Positions 17,163 to 24,859 of a DNA stretch of 64,000 bases are shown piece after piece. The stretch spans positions 1 to 64,000 of the IMG/VR virus record IMGVR_UViG_3300033153_016035; one strand, written 5' to 3'. The notes beneath the pieces are model-generated. The model was not told the origin of the DNA. It saw only the letters and a list, made by a program, of their open reading frames with translations, and did not search any database. Made by a program: the position numbers and the translations under genes. Every line of letters begins with the position of its first letter. Position 1 is the stretch's first letter. This stretch comes from a virus.

Positions 17163-18507
17163 GATAATCCTCCTTTTTATTATCCGCAGAAAAATAATGC
17201 GGATACTTCTTCTGTACCAACTTTTTCAGCGCAGCAAAAAAGGCGATGAAGGCGCCAGGGCGAAAAGGTCTAAACCACCGGAAATGCCCCTCAAAGGCCA
17301 AATAATGGTCGGCCACGGCTTTTGATACAGAAATCACAGTGTCCATGTCTTGTTCCTCAAGGAGCCCTTTAAACTGCTGACGCCCCCTATAGTTCAATTT
17401 ATGAATCGGAACCTCCAGTTCCCCCAGACAGGTAGACAACATCGCCCAAATTGTAGTTACCGACCACTTCTCCGGCGCCAGTAATTTCCACTCTGTAATG
17501 GCAATCTTCTTTGCGACATCTTTGTCCCCCTTTGGGACATTTTTGTCCACACCCGTTATGGGAATATAAGCCTCCTCGGGAATCTTAACCTCAGCAGTTA
17601 TGGGACTATAATCCTCCTGAAACGACTTCCCATCTGAAACAGGTTTATAAGCGCCATCCGGTTTTGCATCACCACGGGACACGGTCAGAAAGTGGCCGTG
17701 CCCGCCTTCTATCTTTGCTTCTATGTGATTCCAGTAGGCCAGTAAAGCTCCGGGGGTAAAAGGCACCTGCCACTTAAACTTTCCACTAATCCTAGTGAAA
17801 TGGGCAACCATACGCGTAAAGACCTCCACCAACACAACTATAGGAACCCCTTTAGAACCATCTCCCCGAAGAAGCTCACTGTGCAGATGCCGCAGTTGGC
17901 CCCAACCTTTACGCTCAATATTGTACTCGGGCGGGTGTCCCGCCTCCGCTAACACATGGCAGCCCCAAAACCAAAATTCTTTCATAGACCACTGTCCCTG
18001 TTGGACTTTTGTCCAACAGTACCTTACGGACTCTGCCTCCCACTGGACCAACAGCTCCGGCGTTGCCCGTTGGATTGGCGGCTCTGGGTTACAACGTACA
18101 AAGGCACTACAGCTTTTACTACAGGTTTGTTGGTCGCTCTCAGCGGGGGTAAAGAGCCGACCAGGAAGGGGACAGTTGGGGTTTAAACAAACCCTACCAT
18201 CGGGCTTACGACTTGCCTTGTAGCATTTATCCCCGCAATAAATCTGCTTTTTTTTCTTGGGGGGATACAGGCACTCACATTCCGGGCAAAGGTGCAGGAC
18301 AGTTTTCCCTGCATTTAACCGTTTGTGGATTGGATGGTTTTTTCCCCCACGCGGGGTTCCCGACGTAAGTACCTCTATGGCGGCTGGTTGCGCCGCGCCG
18401 CGCAAATTTGTCCCTGTCTTATTTATTATTTCTTTAATTTCTTTCTTTCTTTCTTTATATATATTAGTATTAATACAGCGACACAAAACTTTTGATGATT
18501 TCTGCAC
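17143..18507 (-). CDS. Zinc-finger protein with duplicated domain, candidate replication initiator
   Basis: 454 aa from a GTG with AGGAGG 8 nt upstream. The basic N-terminus is followed by two four-cysteine clusters (C74/C77/C91/C95 and C107/C112/C129/C133). After them come two similar segments, about residues 173-267 and 348-430. Each starts with a tryptophan-rich helix (WSMKEFWFW, WSVTTIWAM) and ends with a shared pattern, (K/R)W-x-x-PF-x-PGA. I know no named family with this layout. It is the first gene after a 329-bp control-like gap and lies just before the helicase loader, which is where an origin-binding initiator would be expected. That role is inferred. A tetranucleotide tract lies in its N-terminal codons. 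Confidence 0.72.
   Translation of the reverse strand: MQKSSKVLCRCINTNIYKERKKEIKEIINKTGTNLRGAAQPAAIEVLTSGTPRGGKNHPIHKRLNAGKTVLHLCPECECLYPPKKKKQIYCGDKCYKASRKPDGRVCLNPNCPLPGRLFTPAESDQQTCSKSCSAFVRCNPEPPIQRATPELLVQWEAESVRYCWTKVQQGQWSMKEFWFWGCHVLAEAGHPPEYNIERKGWGQLRHLHSELLRGDGSKGVPIVVLVEVFTRMVAHFTRISGKFKWQVPFTPGALLAYWNHIEAKIEGGHGHFLTVSRGDAKPDGAYKPVSDGKSFQEDYSPITAEVKIPEEAYIPITGVDKNVPKGDKDVAKKIAITEWKLLAPEKWSVTTIWAMLSTCLGELEVPIHKLNYRGRQQFKGLLEEQDMDTVISVSKAVADHYLAFEGHFRWFRPFRPGAFIAFFAALKKLVQKKYPHYFSADNKKEDYHALRGD
18438..18456. repeat. Tetranucleotide microsatellite (AAAG on the coding strand)
   Basis: 19 bp of TTTC units (4.75 copies, plus strand) inside the N-terminal codons of the zinc-finger gene, where it encodes part of YKERKKEIK. 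A change of one unit would shift the reading frame. Confidence 0.85.
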
Positions 18508-18673
18508 CTCTGCAACCTCCTAACTGCGTTGGTTTCCGGTGTAAGGGTTTTTTTGTCCCCCTTCTGCACATCCAGGTGGGGGGAGTCGGGGCCGTATCCC
18601 AGATCTTGTGCCCGTCTCGGCGACCTCGCTTTTTTCGGTAAAGCTCCTCGACCGTTTGTGGTTTTCTCCGGTT

Positions 18674-18709
18674 AAAAAAGGGAGAATTGAGTATAAGTCA
18701 ACTTCCCTT
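18674..18709 (-). terminator. Intrinsic terminator after the glycosylase gene
   Basis: On the minus strand AAGGGAAGTTGA pairs with TCAATTCTCCCTT (12 bp, one bulge, 7-nt loop) and runs straight into a T-tract. It lies about 130 nt after the glycosylase stop and would end the transcript that starts at the 19747-19774 promoter. Confidence 0.7.
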
Positions 18710-18753
18710 AATGGGTTGTCGTGATTTTACCCCGGTTTTTTGGGCCGAGAAAA

Positions 18754-18773
18754 GTGTGCAAAATTTTGCACAC
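18754..18773. promoter_or_regulatory. 20-bp perfect palindrome, operator- or terminator-like
   Basis: GTGTGCAAAATTTTGCACAC is identical on both strands. It has the symmetry of a dimeric regulator site. On the minus strand it is followed by TTTTCT, so it could also act as a weak terminator hairpin for the glycosylase gene. Confidence 0.7.
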
Positions 18774-18836
18774 CCCACAATTTCACAAACGGTCGAGGCG
18801 CCGTTATAGCCGGGCAAGTTACGGTAACAACCCCAA

Positions 18837-19721
18837 CTACAACTTCCCAATAAAATTATTCACGAAAGCGATCGGATATTTCTCTGTTTCAAGGAGGTTC
18901 CAATTTTCCATTTCTTCATAAGGTTTAAGGACTTTGGAAAAATCGGATACTTCCCTTAGAAACTTTATGGTTGTCCGATAATCATTTATACCCCCCTTAT
19001 TCATCTTTCGGTTGATGTACGATGGGTGGTACGTATAGCCTATATATAGACGCCCCGGGACAATCGGGTGGAGTATGTCTCGGTGTTGCTGTTTGGGCTT
19101 ATCCCAAAACAACGATGCTGCCACACTCCCCAGGCAGACTATGATGTTGGGTTTAATGTTTTTAAGGAGAAGCCATAGTCTTGAGGCGCAAGCTAAACAT
19201 TCCCCCATACGAGGCTCTGTTCTCTCTACGGTTTTGGGTCCGTCTTTGGGAACACATCCCACGGTGTTAATTGAAATTCTACGATCGTGGAACCCAGATT
19301 TTTTGAACATGAGATTTAAACAGTCCCCCGAAACCCCCACGAAGGGAAACCCACTTAAATTTTCTTCATTTCCGGGGCATTGACCCATAAAAACCACCGT
19401 GGCGTCTTCGGGTGCGCCAATCAAAGGGGCACTATGGGATACAACATGTTCCCTATAATGGGCTAATTGGCACCGCTGGCAATGTTTGTATAGAAGTTCT
19501 ACCCCCGCCACGGAGTCGTAAGGGGCAATTAACCTCTGGGGGAAGATGTTTTCATACACCGTTGTTTGTACAATGGTTTCCCATACTGGAATCCCCCTCA
19601 CCACGGCACTGACGGGCTGTAGACTAGCAGAAAAGTTGTGATAAGTTTTGTACCCCAACGTCCTATTGGCCCTTTGTTTTATGGATTCACAGAGCGTTGC
19701 ATAAGTAAAAAATTTTTTCAT
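18837..19721 (-). CDS. Uracil-DNA glycosylase, family 4-like
   Basis: 294-aa protein of the uracil-DNA glycosylase superfamily. Four cysteines fit the family 4 iron-sulfur pattern: C81 and C84 (CQRC), then C156 and C175 with 18 residues between them. The active-site loop is MGQCPGNEEN followed by GFPFVGVSGD, and the C-terminal motif is YHPSYINR (H232). These enzymes remove uracil from DNA; related domains occur in SPO1-type phage DNA polymerases. The first 75 residues are an extra N-terminal extension of unknown role. The ATG has GAGGAG upstream and its own promoter at 19747-19774. As it is expressed apart from the other genes, an early repair or host-directed role is possible. Confidence 0.82.
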   Translation of the reverse strand: MKKFFTYATLCESIKQRANRTLGYKTYHNFSASLQPVSAVVRGIPVWETIVQTTVYENIFPQRLIAPYDSVAGVELLYKHCQRCQLAHYREHVVSHSAPLIGAPEDATVVFMGQCPGNEENLSGFPFVGVSGDCLNLMFKKSGFHDRRISINTVGCVPKDGPKTVERTEPRMGECLACASRLWLLLKNIKPNIIVCLGSVAASLFWDKPKQQHRDILHPIVPGRLYIGYTYHPSYINRKMNKGGINDYRTTIKFLREVSDFSKVLKPYEEMENWNLLETEKYPIAFVNNFIGKL

Positions 19722-19746
19722 AAAATACTCCTCAGGTCAGCCGCCC

Positions 19747-19774
19747 ATTTTAACACTTTATATTTTTATGTCAA
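19747..19774 (-). promoter_or_regulatory. Sigma70-type promoter for the glycosylase gene
   Basis: The -35 TTGACA (19769-19774), 16-bp spacer and -10 TAAAAT (19747-19752) are near consensus for the bacterial housekeeping sigma factor. A T8-A3 tract precedes the -35. The ATG at 19721 is about 20 nt after the predicted start of transcription. It resembles the promoter at 14313-14340. Confidence 0.82.
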
Positions 19775-19832
19775 GATTTAATTTAAAAAAAATGTGTCCT
19801 GTTTGGTGTGGGGTTTGTGGGCAGAATGTGAT

Positions 19833-19861
19833 TGAAGTAAAGCCGGGTACATCCCCCCGGC
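19833..19861 (-). terminator. Possible terminator at the end of the structural-gene operon
   Basis: On the minus strand GCCGGG and CCCGGC (19842-19861) can form a 6-bp stem with an 8-nt loop, followed by TTTACTTC. The T-tract is weak. It lies 37 nt after the last gene of the tail/lysis block and before the glycosylase promoter, where a boundary would be expected. Confidence 0.4.
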
Positions 19862-19897
19862 AGGGTGCGTCAACAGGTGTTGAATAGGTGTTAAACG

Positions 19898-20251
19898 CTA
19901 AACCGCAGCAACCGCTGCGGAGATCGCCGCTTTAACCAAAGAAGCAATAAGCGTTATCCCCGCCCGCTGAACTGCGGTCCAAAATATATCTTTAACTGGG
20001 AAATATTTAGCAATGGTAAGATTGACAATAGTAGCATTAACAATCTCAATCTCTGTTTTTGTGTCTGCGCCGGCCAGGGATTTAACAGTGAGCGTCGCGG
20101 CATCTTTTGCTACAAGTTTTATCAGCTCGAGATCTTCTTTTGTCATCTCGTCTTTTGCCGGACCTATATGAAGCAAAAAGTCCTGTATAATTTCCGCTTG
20201 AAGCTTTGACACATTAAGCTCAGTCATTTGAGGTTGTGCCGTTTCTGCCAT
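19898..20251 (-). CDS. Small protein with C-terminal membrane segment
   Basis: 117 aa. The first 85 residues are soluble and helical, and the last 28 form one hydrophobic stretch (AGITLIASLVKAAISAAVAAV) that could cross a membrane. It starts right after the stop of a small lipoprotein gene, with GAAGGG upstream. Together the pair could be a lysis-related unit, with one inner-membrane and one outer-membrane protein. However, the anchor is at the C-terminus, unlike classic holins or inner-membrane spanins. Function unknown. Confidence 0.7.
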   Translation of the reverse strand: MAETAQPQMTELNVSKLQAEIIQDFLLHIGPAKDEMTKEDLELIKLVAKDAATLTVKSLAGADTKTEIEIVNATIVNLTIAKYFPVKDIFWTAVQRAGITLIASLVKAAISAAVAAV

Positions 20252-20512
20252 TTATTTCCCTTCCACTGATTTTTCGGCGCTTGTGATCCTTTGACGCCAG
20301 GAGTCTATAAGACGCGTGCGGCGGTCCTTTTTGTCTTTAGGAAGTTTCGACGTCGCCAACCACTTTAAATAGTCTACCGAGACAACGGCAAAAGTTAGAC
20401 GGTCGGCTATTACATACGTTTTAAGTTCGGGGCTGGTTCCGCAAGAGCACAGCCCGAAGACTACGAGTACAAGAAGAGGTAATTTAAAAGTTAGCGTAAC
20501 CTTTTTCAACAT
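20252..20512 (-). CDS. Small lipoprotein, possible outer-membrane spanin
   Basis: 86 aa. A Lys-Lys N-terminus, hydrophobic core (PLLVLVVFGL) and cysteine-ended lipobox (LCSC) mark a secreted lipoprotein. Lipid would attach near residue 24, leaving a mature part of about 60 charged residues. Small phage lipoproteins of this size often act as the outer-membrane half of a two-component spanin that breaks the outer membrane at lysis. No partner or endolysin is recognisable nearby, so this is a suggestion. The ATG follows TTAGGAG. Confidence 0.75.
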   Translation of the reverse strand: MLKKVTLTFKLPLLVLVVFGLCSCGTSPELKTYVIADRLTFAVVSVDYLKWLATSKLPKDKKDRRTRLIDSWRQRITSAEKSVEGK

Positions 20513-20529
20513 CTGATTCTCCTAAATAG

Positions 20530-21015
20530 TTAAGGTAAATGTTTTATAAGAAATGTCGGAACTTCCGGAAACAGAATAGTTTCACCTGGTATTGTTGACA
20601 CTTCTGCCTCTAGGGCATTGTGCTGAATACGCAAGTTCTCTCTAAAGCTTTCTAGGTCGGTATACTCTAACTCGGTAAATTTAGTGCTGGCTATCAAACT
20701 TTTTTCTACCAGATGTTTTTGGGACAGGTGCCGAAGTACAAGCATATCTAGCTTGTCTAATGCCTGTACAATTTGCTCGGCGAGAGCCAAGATCATTTTT
20801 CTCTTTTCGGCGTTCTCCGACACGGAAGTAATAATTGAGTTTACTAGGGTGTTATTACTCTCTGTTGCCTCTATTTGTAGGGTCAGAGAAACTGAGGGAG
20901 CGGTAGAGGATTCCCTCCTACAGAGAATTTTGTCATCCGTAATAGCCAATTGTTTTTTAAGCTGTTGGCATATATCCAATTCAGCAATTGGCGACGGAAA
21001 AGTTTTTACTATCAT
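20530..21015 (-). CDS. Hypothetical protein downstream of a tail fibre
   Basis: 161 aa, mostly predicted coiled helices: the central part alternates hydrophobic and charged residues (MILALAEQIVQALDKLDMLVLRHLSQKHLV is one long helix). It follows the tail-fibre gene with a one-base overlap. A fibre-assembly chaperone is a natural guess from position and helical content, but no motif shows it. Confidence 0.65.
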   Translation of the reverse strand: MIVKTFPSPIAELDICQQLKKQLAITDDKILCRRESSTAPSVSLTLQIEATESNNTLVNSIITSVSENAEKRKMILALAEQIVQALDKLDMLVLRHLSQKHLVEKSLIASTKFTELEYTDLESFRENLRIQHNALEAEVSTIPGETILFPEVPTFLIKHLP

Positions 21016-22337
21016 TAGGCTATTTCCATTAAAATAAGGACATTACCGTTTATGCTATTGGCGCTATTGACGTGGAAGGCGGTGCCTGGGTTTTGTGATG
21101 ATACTTGCAACGAGTAAGTAACCGGAGCTGCGGTACCGGGGGAATCTACAAAACCCATAGACATCGGATGCCCCGTGTTATTGTTGGAAACTCCGTGACC
21201 CCCATAGGCTTTAGTTTGGGCCATGTGGGCAGCACCACGAACGATGTCTAAATACGCAAAAGTGTTGGTATTGGAATTAAAGTGGCAGTTGGTAAAACCT
21301 AAAACTAAAATTCTATGCCCAGCACTAGATGGTGTTATAGCTCCGGATACTACAGGAACCCACGCAATACCTACAGGGTACAAGTAAGCGGAATTGTTAT
21401 AGATTAAGACTTGCTTAATCTTACCGCCGGTAACGGCTAAGGCCGCATCCAACTTCCCAATACCTGTATCTAACGGGTCACCCACCCCAATATAGGTGTG
21501 TGTGGTCCACGGGGAGTAATCGGGCAGTGCTTGACTTAAGTTGTCTTTCCCCGCGTATTGCTTGATGCGATTTAACTCTGTGTCTATATATGCTATTGCT
21601 TGCGTCAGGGCATCGCCATCAGTAATGGCATATTCTGGAGCGCCCTTAGCACCGTATAATGGACTACTCTGGCTTACGTTATCTTTACCCGAAAATGTCT
21701 TGATGCGCTCCGCTTCCTTATCTAACCGCCCGGCGGCTTCGGTCAGGTGTTGACCATCGGCTACGGCATACTCCGGCGCGGTGTGCAGCGTGTATTCCGG
21801 GGAGTGACTACCCCTGCCATGCACTTCCTTGCCGGTGTACTCTTCGTGGTATCGACTCTCAAGACTCAGCTTAGATAGGGCTTCATGGGGCTTGTCGCCG
21901 TCGTCTATACTGTATTCGTCAGAAAAATCGGAGTCAAAAAGAAAATTGAGTTTAGGTCTAAAATCCGTGATATCCGCCTCGGTCACCACAACGCTTCCGG
22001 CCTCGTTAACAAAAACATAAGCTACCGGGTAAGAGTGGGGTGGCGGTTGTGGGGCGCCAGTGTACATAGGAACGGTACTAAACTGGTTACTCCCCGGAGT
22101 CACATTAACTACCCCATTGAAGTCAAGCCACACTAGATCCCACCGGACGTGGTCTGCCGTTGGGACTACACTAAAGCCAACGGTGAGTTGGTCGGCTTTT
22201 TGTATAAGCTGACCCTCGACTTTAATCCACCCGGCGCGAACCAACATTTGGTTTCCCGGGGGTTCTTCCGCAACAGGCTCAAAAAACTGGAGGGGGCCAA
22301 TGTCCACTTGTCTACGATGTAACTGATCTAAAGTCAT
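21015..22337 (-). CDS. Tail fibre protein with internal repeats
   Basis: 440-aa fibre. Residues 1-130 form a beta-rich base. About residues 133-300 hold three to four copies of a 46-48-residue repeat with the core Y-x-I-x-DGD-x-L-x-x-AI-x-x-LD followed by RIK and GKDN-x-SQ. The C-terminal part ends in VLILMEIA, a form common at the tip of phage tail fibres, after a Gly/Asn-rich segment (GGHGVSNNNTGHPM). The tip would bind the host surface. It is followed by helical and membrane-protein genes and preceded by two other fibre-type proteins. Confidence 0.75.
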   Translation of the reverse strand: MTLDQLHRRQVDIGPLQFFEPVAEEPPGNQMLVRAGWIKVEGQLIQKADQLTVGFSVVPTADHVRWDLVWLDFNGVVNVTPGSNQFSTVPMYTGAPQPPPHSYPVAYVFVNEAGSVVVTEADITDFRPKLNFLFDSDFSDEYSIDDGDKPHEALSKLSLESRYHEEYTGKEVHGRGSHSPEYTLHTAPEYAVADGQHLTEAAGRLDKEAERIKTFSGKDNVSQSSPLYGAKGAPEYAITDGDALTQAIAYIDTELNRIKQYAGKDNLSQALPDYSPWTTHTYIGVGDPLDTGIGKLDAALAVTGGKIKQVLIYNNSAYLYPVGIAWVPVVSGAITPSSAGHRILVLGFTNCHFNSNTNTFAYLDIVRGAAHMAQTKAYGGHGVSNNNTGHPMSMGFVDSPGTAAPVTYSLQVSSQNPGTAFHVNSANSINGNVLILMEIA

Positions 22338-22346
22338 AATTTTTCC

Positions 22347-23192
22347 CTATGCTAATTTCCTATTAACAAAGTAAACAACATCATCCTTGTTAAGGGAAAA
22401 GCCTATTAGAATAATCCCCTTGGAAGACGCCCCTATTGTAGACTCATAGTATGCTCTATTATATACTAGCCGTTGCCCGCGTAGGAATACATCGAGTTGT
22501 TTGGTACCGGGGGTAAAATCTATGGGGACAATAACCTCTGTCTCGCCCCCTACCGGAGAGATGTAAACATAGTCTTCTACCACAGAAGAGGAACCCATAA
22601 GGGATACACCAGAACACCCGTCGTTGTGTTCCCGAACCGAATAAGATATTGCCCAGGTAAACTTCAGGGAGAAGGATGCCAGTTTAGTTATAGGCTCAAA
22701 GGTCTTTCGGGCAAAGAGTACGCCGGTCCCAAATGGGTCGGTGTACAATCCGGCCTCTGTGAAGTCATAGCCATTGGCTTCGGTCCCAAGCCACAGTGCC
22801 TCATGTATCGCCGTTTTACCTGATACCGAATTGACTGTAGCCTTTCTCTCTCCTGTTGTTTGTTGCAACGAGGTGTCAAGTAAGTCGGGGGCTTTAGGGG
22901 GGCTTGGGTCTCCTAACTCTATATAGTTTATGCTACGAAGACCTATAGACATGTACGCCATAAGACCCTCTGCCTGCTGGACTATCATATTCTTATCTTC
23001 GTGTAAGACCTCCGTCATTCCATCGGTATAAACTGCTTCAATTTTTAGTCGCCCCACCGGTATCGGCGCGGCGTCTTGTTGCCCAAGACACTTTTCAAAT
23101 CGGGACTCACCTACTTTTACCGCATTTTGCTGCTTACCCCGAAGAAGCAGTTTTTTAAACAGTTTACGATTTTCATCGAAGTTTTGTTTCAT
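22347..23192 (-). CDS. Tail fibre/receptor-binding type protein
   Basis: 281 aa. After a charged N-terminus, the middle has 'INYIELGDPSPPKAPD' and 'FTEAGLYTDPFG...LFARKTF', which match a beta-rich domain common in tail-fibre and baseplate-attached proteins. The last 80 residues (EVIVPIDFTPGTKQLDVFLRGQRL...Y-x-E...VYFVNRK) form a module often seen at fibre ends. It lies directly before the fibre gene and after a small fibre-associated protein. A role in host attachment is likely; the receptor is unknown. Confidence 0.68.
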   Translation of the reverse strand: MKQNFDENRKLFKKLLLRGKQQNAVKVGESRFEKCLGQQDAAPIPVGRLKIEAVYTDGMTEVLHEDKNMIVQQAEGLMAYMSIGLRSINYIELGDPSPPKAPDLLDTSLQQTTGERKATVNSVSGKTAIHEALWLGTEANGYDFTEAGLYTDPFGTGVLFARKTFEPITKLASFSLKFTWAISYSVREHNDGCSGVSLMGSSSVVEDYVYISPVGGETEVIVPIDFTPGTKQLDVFLRGQRLVYNRAYYESTIGASSKGIILIGFSLNKDDVVYFVNRKLA

Positions 23193-23197
23193 ATAAC

Positions 23198-23629
23198 CTA
23201 TCCTACAACGATAATTTTTCCTGAAACTGGCGCCGTGTGTGTTACAACAACCCGATTTTCATTAGCATGTTCAATCTTACCGGGATAAATTACCTCGCCT
23301 GTTGCCAGTTCCACACACTGCACAAGAGGTTCCACACCAAGATTATGGTCGAATAACCAGATTACTAGGCTAGTAAAACTTTTCTCTTTCCTTTGTGTTG
23401 CCGCACCACTGCTAATATTACCTATTAAAGTTCGCCAGGTGCTCCAGTATAGTTGAAGCGCAACCTGAGCCCCTTCGGGAGCGTAGATGCGCAGCATACC
23501 ATCTCGTGGATCTTCTGGCTGATCCGCCTGCGACGTGGCATTTGTAGTTGCTAATGCTTCCAACAGATTCCGTATGTCTTTAGCCTTAACGGCCTTATGA
23601 TCTACCGGAATTCCAAATTTAAATCCCAT
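23198..23629 (-). CDS. Small virion protein, fibre-associated
   Basis: 143 aa. The second half reads 'SLVIWLFDHNLGVEPLVQCVELATGEVIYPGKIEH...VVVTHTAPVSGKIIVVG', a beta-rich module that recurs in phage tail-fibre-region proteins and is probably an adaptor or decoration domain. It sits between the gpI-like baseplate gene and the fibre gene. Function is inferred from this context. Confidence 0.6.
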   Translation of the reverse strand: MGFKFGIPVDHKAVKAKDIRNLLEALATTNATSQADQPEDPRDGMLRIYAPEGAQVALQLYWSTWRTLIGNISSGAATQRKEKSFTSLVIWLFDHNLGVEPLVQCVELATGEVIYPGKIEHANENRVVVTHTAPVSGKIIVVG

Positions 23630-23644
23630 AGTTATACCCCGAAC

Positions 23645-24859
23645 CTACCAATATTGCGTGGGAGTCGCATCCGAGAACTCCACAATTAGCTTATCACTGA
23701 TTGAGCACAACGAGACTCTTTCTTCCATAATAACATTTAGGTCGTCATCACCGACCAAAGTATTTTTTTCTACTACAAGATCCAAGTCTTGAGCCCCGAG
23801 GCCAACATCTGCTGCGTAGAACCGGTACTCGGCACTACGTACGTCTCTTCCAAGTCGTGGCCCGCAGTGCAAACCATCGGTAGCAAAGTCGTTTATTTGT
23901 TCTGGCGCATCTAGCACTAGAATAATAAGACGGAGGAGAACATGGATTGGTCGCACTTCTTCCGCCCGAAGGAGGAGCCGGTCCAATACCGCCTGATCGA
24001 ACGTATGTGTCCCCGATTCCTCCTGAAGGAAAATAAAAAATTCCAAATCTGCTCGAGCGGCTCTATATGGAAATTCTCCGGTGACCTTATCGTATGAGGC
24101 TAAAACATCAGTACCGGCCGTATTCTCCAAGGTGAGATTGTATTCACCTTTAGGGTAGTTAAAGGAACCAACACTGCCATCTTGTGCCAATAAACCCCCA
24201 AAATTTTCCCCTAAGGAGTTATCATCATCACGAAACACTTTGCCGTCAACTTTGATGGTAATAGACCCGGGGCGAACCGGTTTTTCGACAAAAGAACCGA
24301 CGTAATACTTTGATCCAGATGGGCCCAGTAACTCATCTTCCACCGTGGCGACCTCGTACCGCTCCCGACTGTATTCCTCATTTGCCTCAAAAATTTGTTT
24401 TTTCCACAGTGGAATGGCTTTAACCTGCCAACCAATCATACGATAGAAAATGTCCCAGGAGAGTTCTCTTCCACGGATCTTATTAAGGTCAATTACACTT
24501 TTTATCACCTCTCGTTTTTTTGCCTCTTCTAGTCCTTCCTCAAGCGGATGACCCAGACTCCTGGCCATAATATTGAGGAAGTCTGCGGGACACTTATCCG
24601 GGTCTACCAAGTCCGGCAGCTTGTCTATAAACTCAACATCCTTACTTTCCTCTTTTTCGATGGCGAAGAAGACATTTTTCAAAACGGGGACCACCCCCAT
24701 TTCATCCCACAAGGCCCCCTCGTCCCATTTTAATAGTGGGTCATCCCAAAAGTGTATGTAAGACTCTACACCGTTCTCCTGATCCTCTTTTAGTACCCTC
24801 GGAAAGAGGTGTTTATATAATTCTATTCGCAGGTGGTTTGTTAATCTTTCATCGGTCAT
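23645..24859 (-). CDS. Baseplate protein, P2 gpI-like (tail protein I)
   Basis: 404 aa. Residues 84-160 carry the tail protein I signature: LVDPDKCPADFLNIMARSLGHPL, then 'KSVIDLNKIRGRELSWDIFYRMIGW'. These proteins link the baseplate wedge to tail fibres in P2-like tails. Residues 195-258 contain the PGS/TG beta module found in several virion proteins here (RPGSITIKVDG ... Y-x-x-G). Its ATG overlaps the gpJ-like stop (ATGA). The size is about twice P2 gpI (176 aa), mainly because of the extra module and a C-terminal part. Confidence 0.82.
   Translation of the reverse strand: MTDERLTNHLRIELYKHLFPRVLKEDQENGVESYIHFWDDPLLKWDEGALWDEMGVVPVLKNVFFAIEKEESKDVEFIDKLPDLVDPDKCPADFLNIMARSLGHPLEEGLEEAKKREVIKSVIDLNKIRGRELSWDIFYRMIGWQVKAIPLWKKQIFEANEEYSRERYEVATVEDELLGPSGSKYYVGSFVEKPVRPGSITIKVDGKVFRDDDNSLGENFGGLLAQDGSVGSFNYPKGEYNLTLENTAGTDVLASYDKVTGEFPYRAARADLEFFIFLQEESGTHTFDQAVLDRLLLRAEEVRPIHVLLRLIILVLDAPEQINDFATDGLHCGPRLGRDVRSAEYRFYAADVGLGAQDLDLVVEKNTLVGDDDLNVIMEERVSLCSISDKLIVEFSDATPTQYW

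Larger units (their letters stand above)
18646..18798. repeat. 15-bp perfect inverted repeat enclosing 123 bp
   Basis: The left arm CCTCGACCGTTTGTG (18646-18660) is the exact reverse complement of the right arm (18784-18798). A perfect 15-bp match within 150 bp is very unlikely by chance. The arms surround the terminator and the palindrome. Possible roles are paired binding sites for an initiator or repressor, or a cruciform at an origin. Confidence 0.85.
18508..18836. other. Gene-free control region, candidate replication origin
   Basis: The largest stretch without a gene in the window (329 bp), between the end of the glycosylase gene and the start of the replication operon. It contains an intrinsic terminator (18674-18709), a 20-bp perfect palindrome (18754-18773), and a 15-bp inverted repeat whose arms (18646-18660 and 18784-18798) enclose both. 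The part nearest the downstream gene has a TCCCCC/GGGGGA pair (about 18556-18586) and a GC-rich stretch. On the minus strand a TATACT near 18690 could be a -10 box, but no good -35 accompanies it. No open frame here looks coding. Confidence 0.6.
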
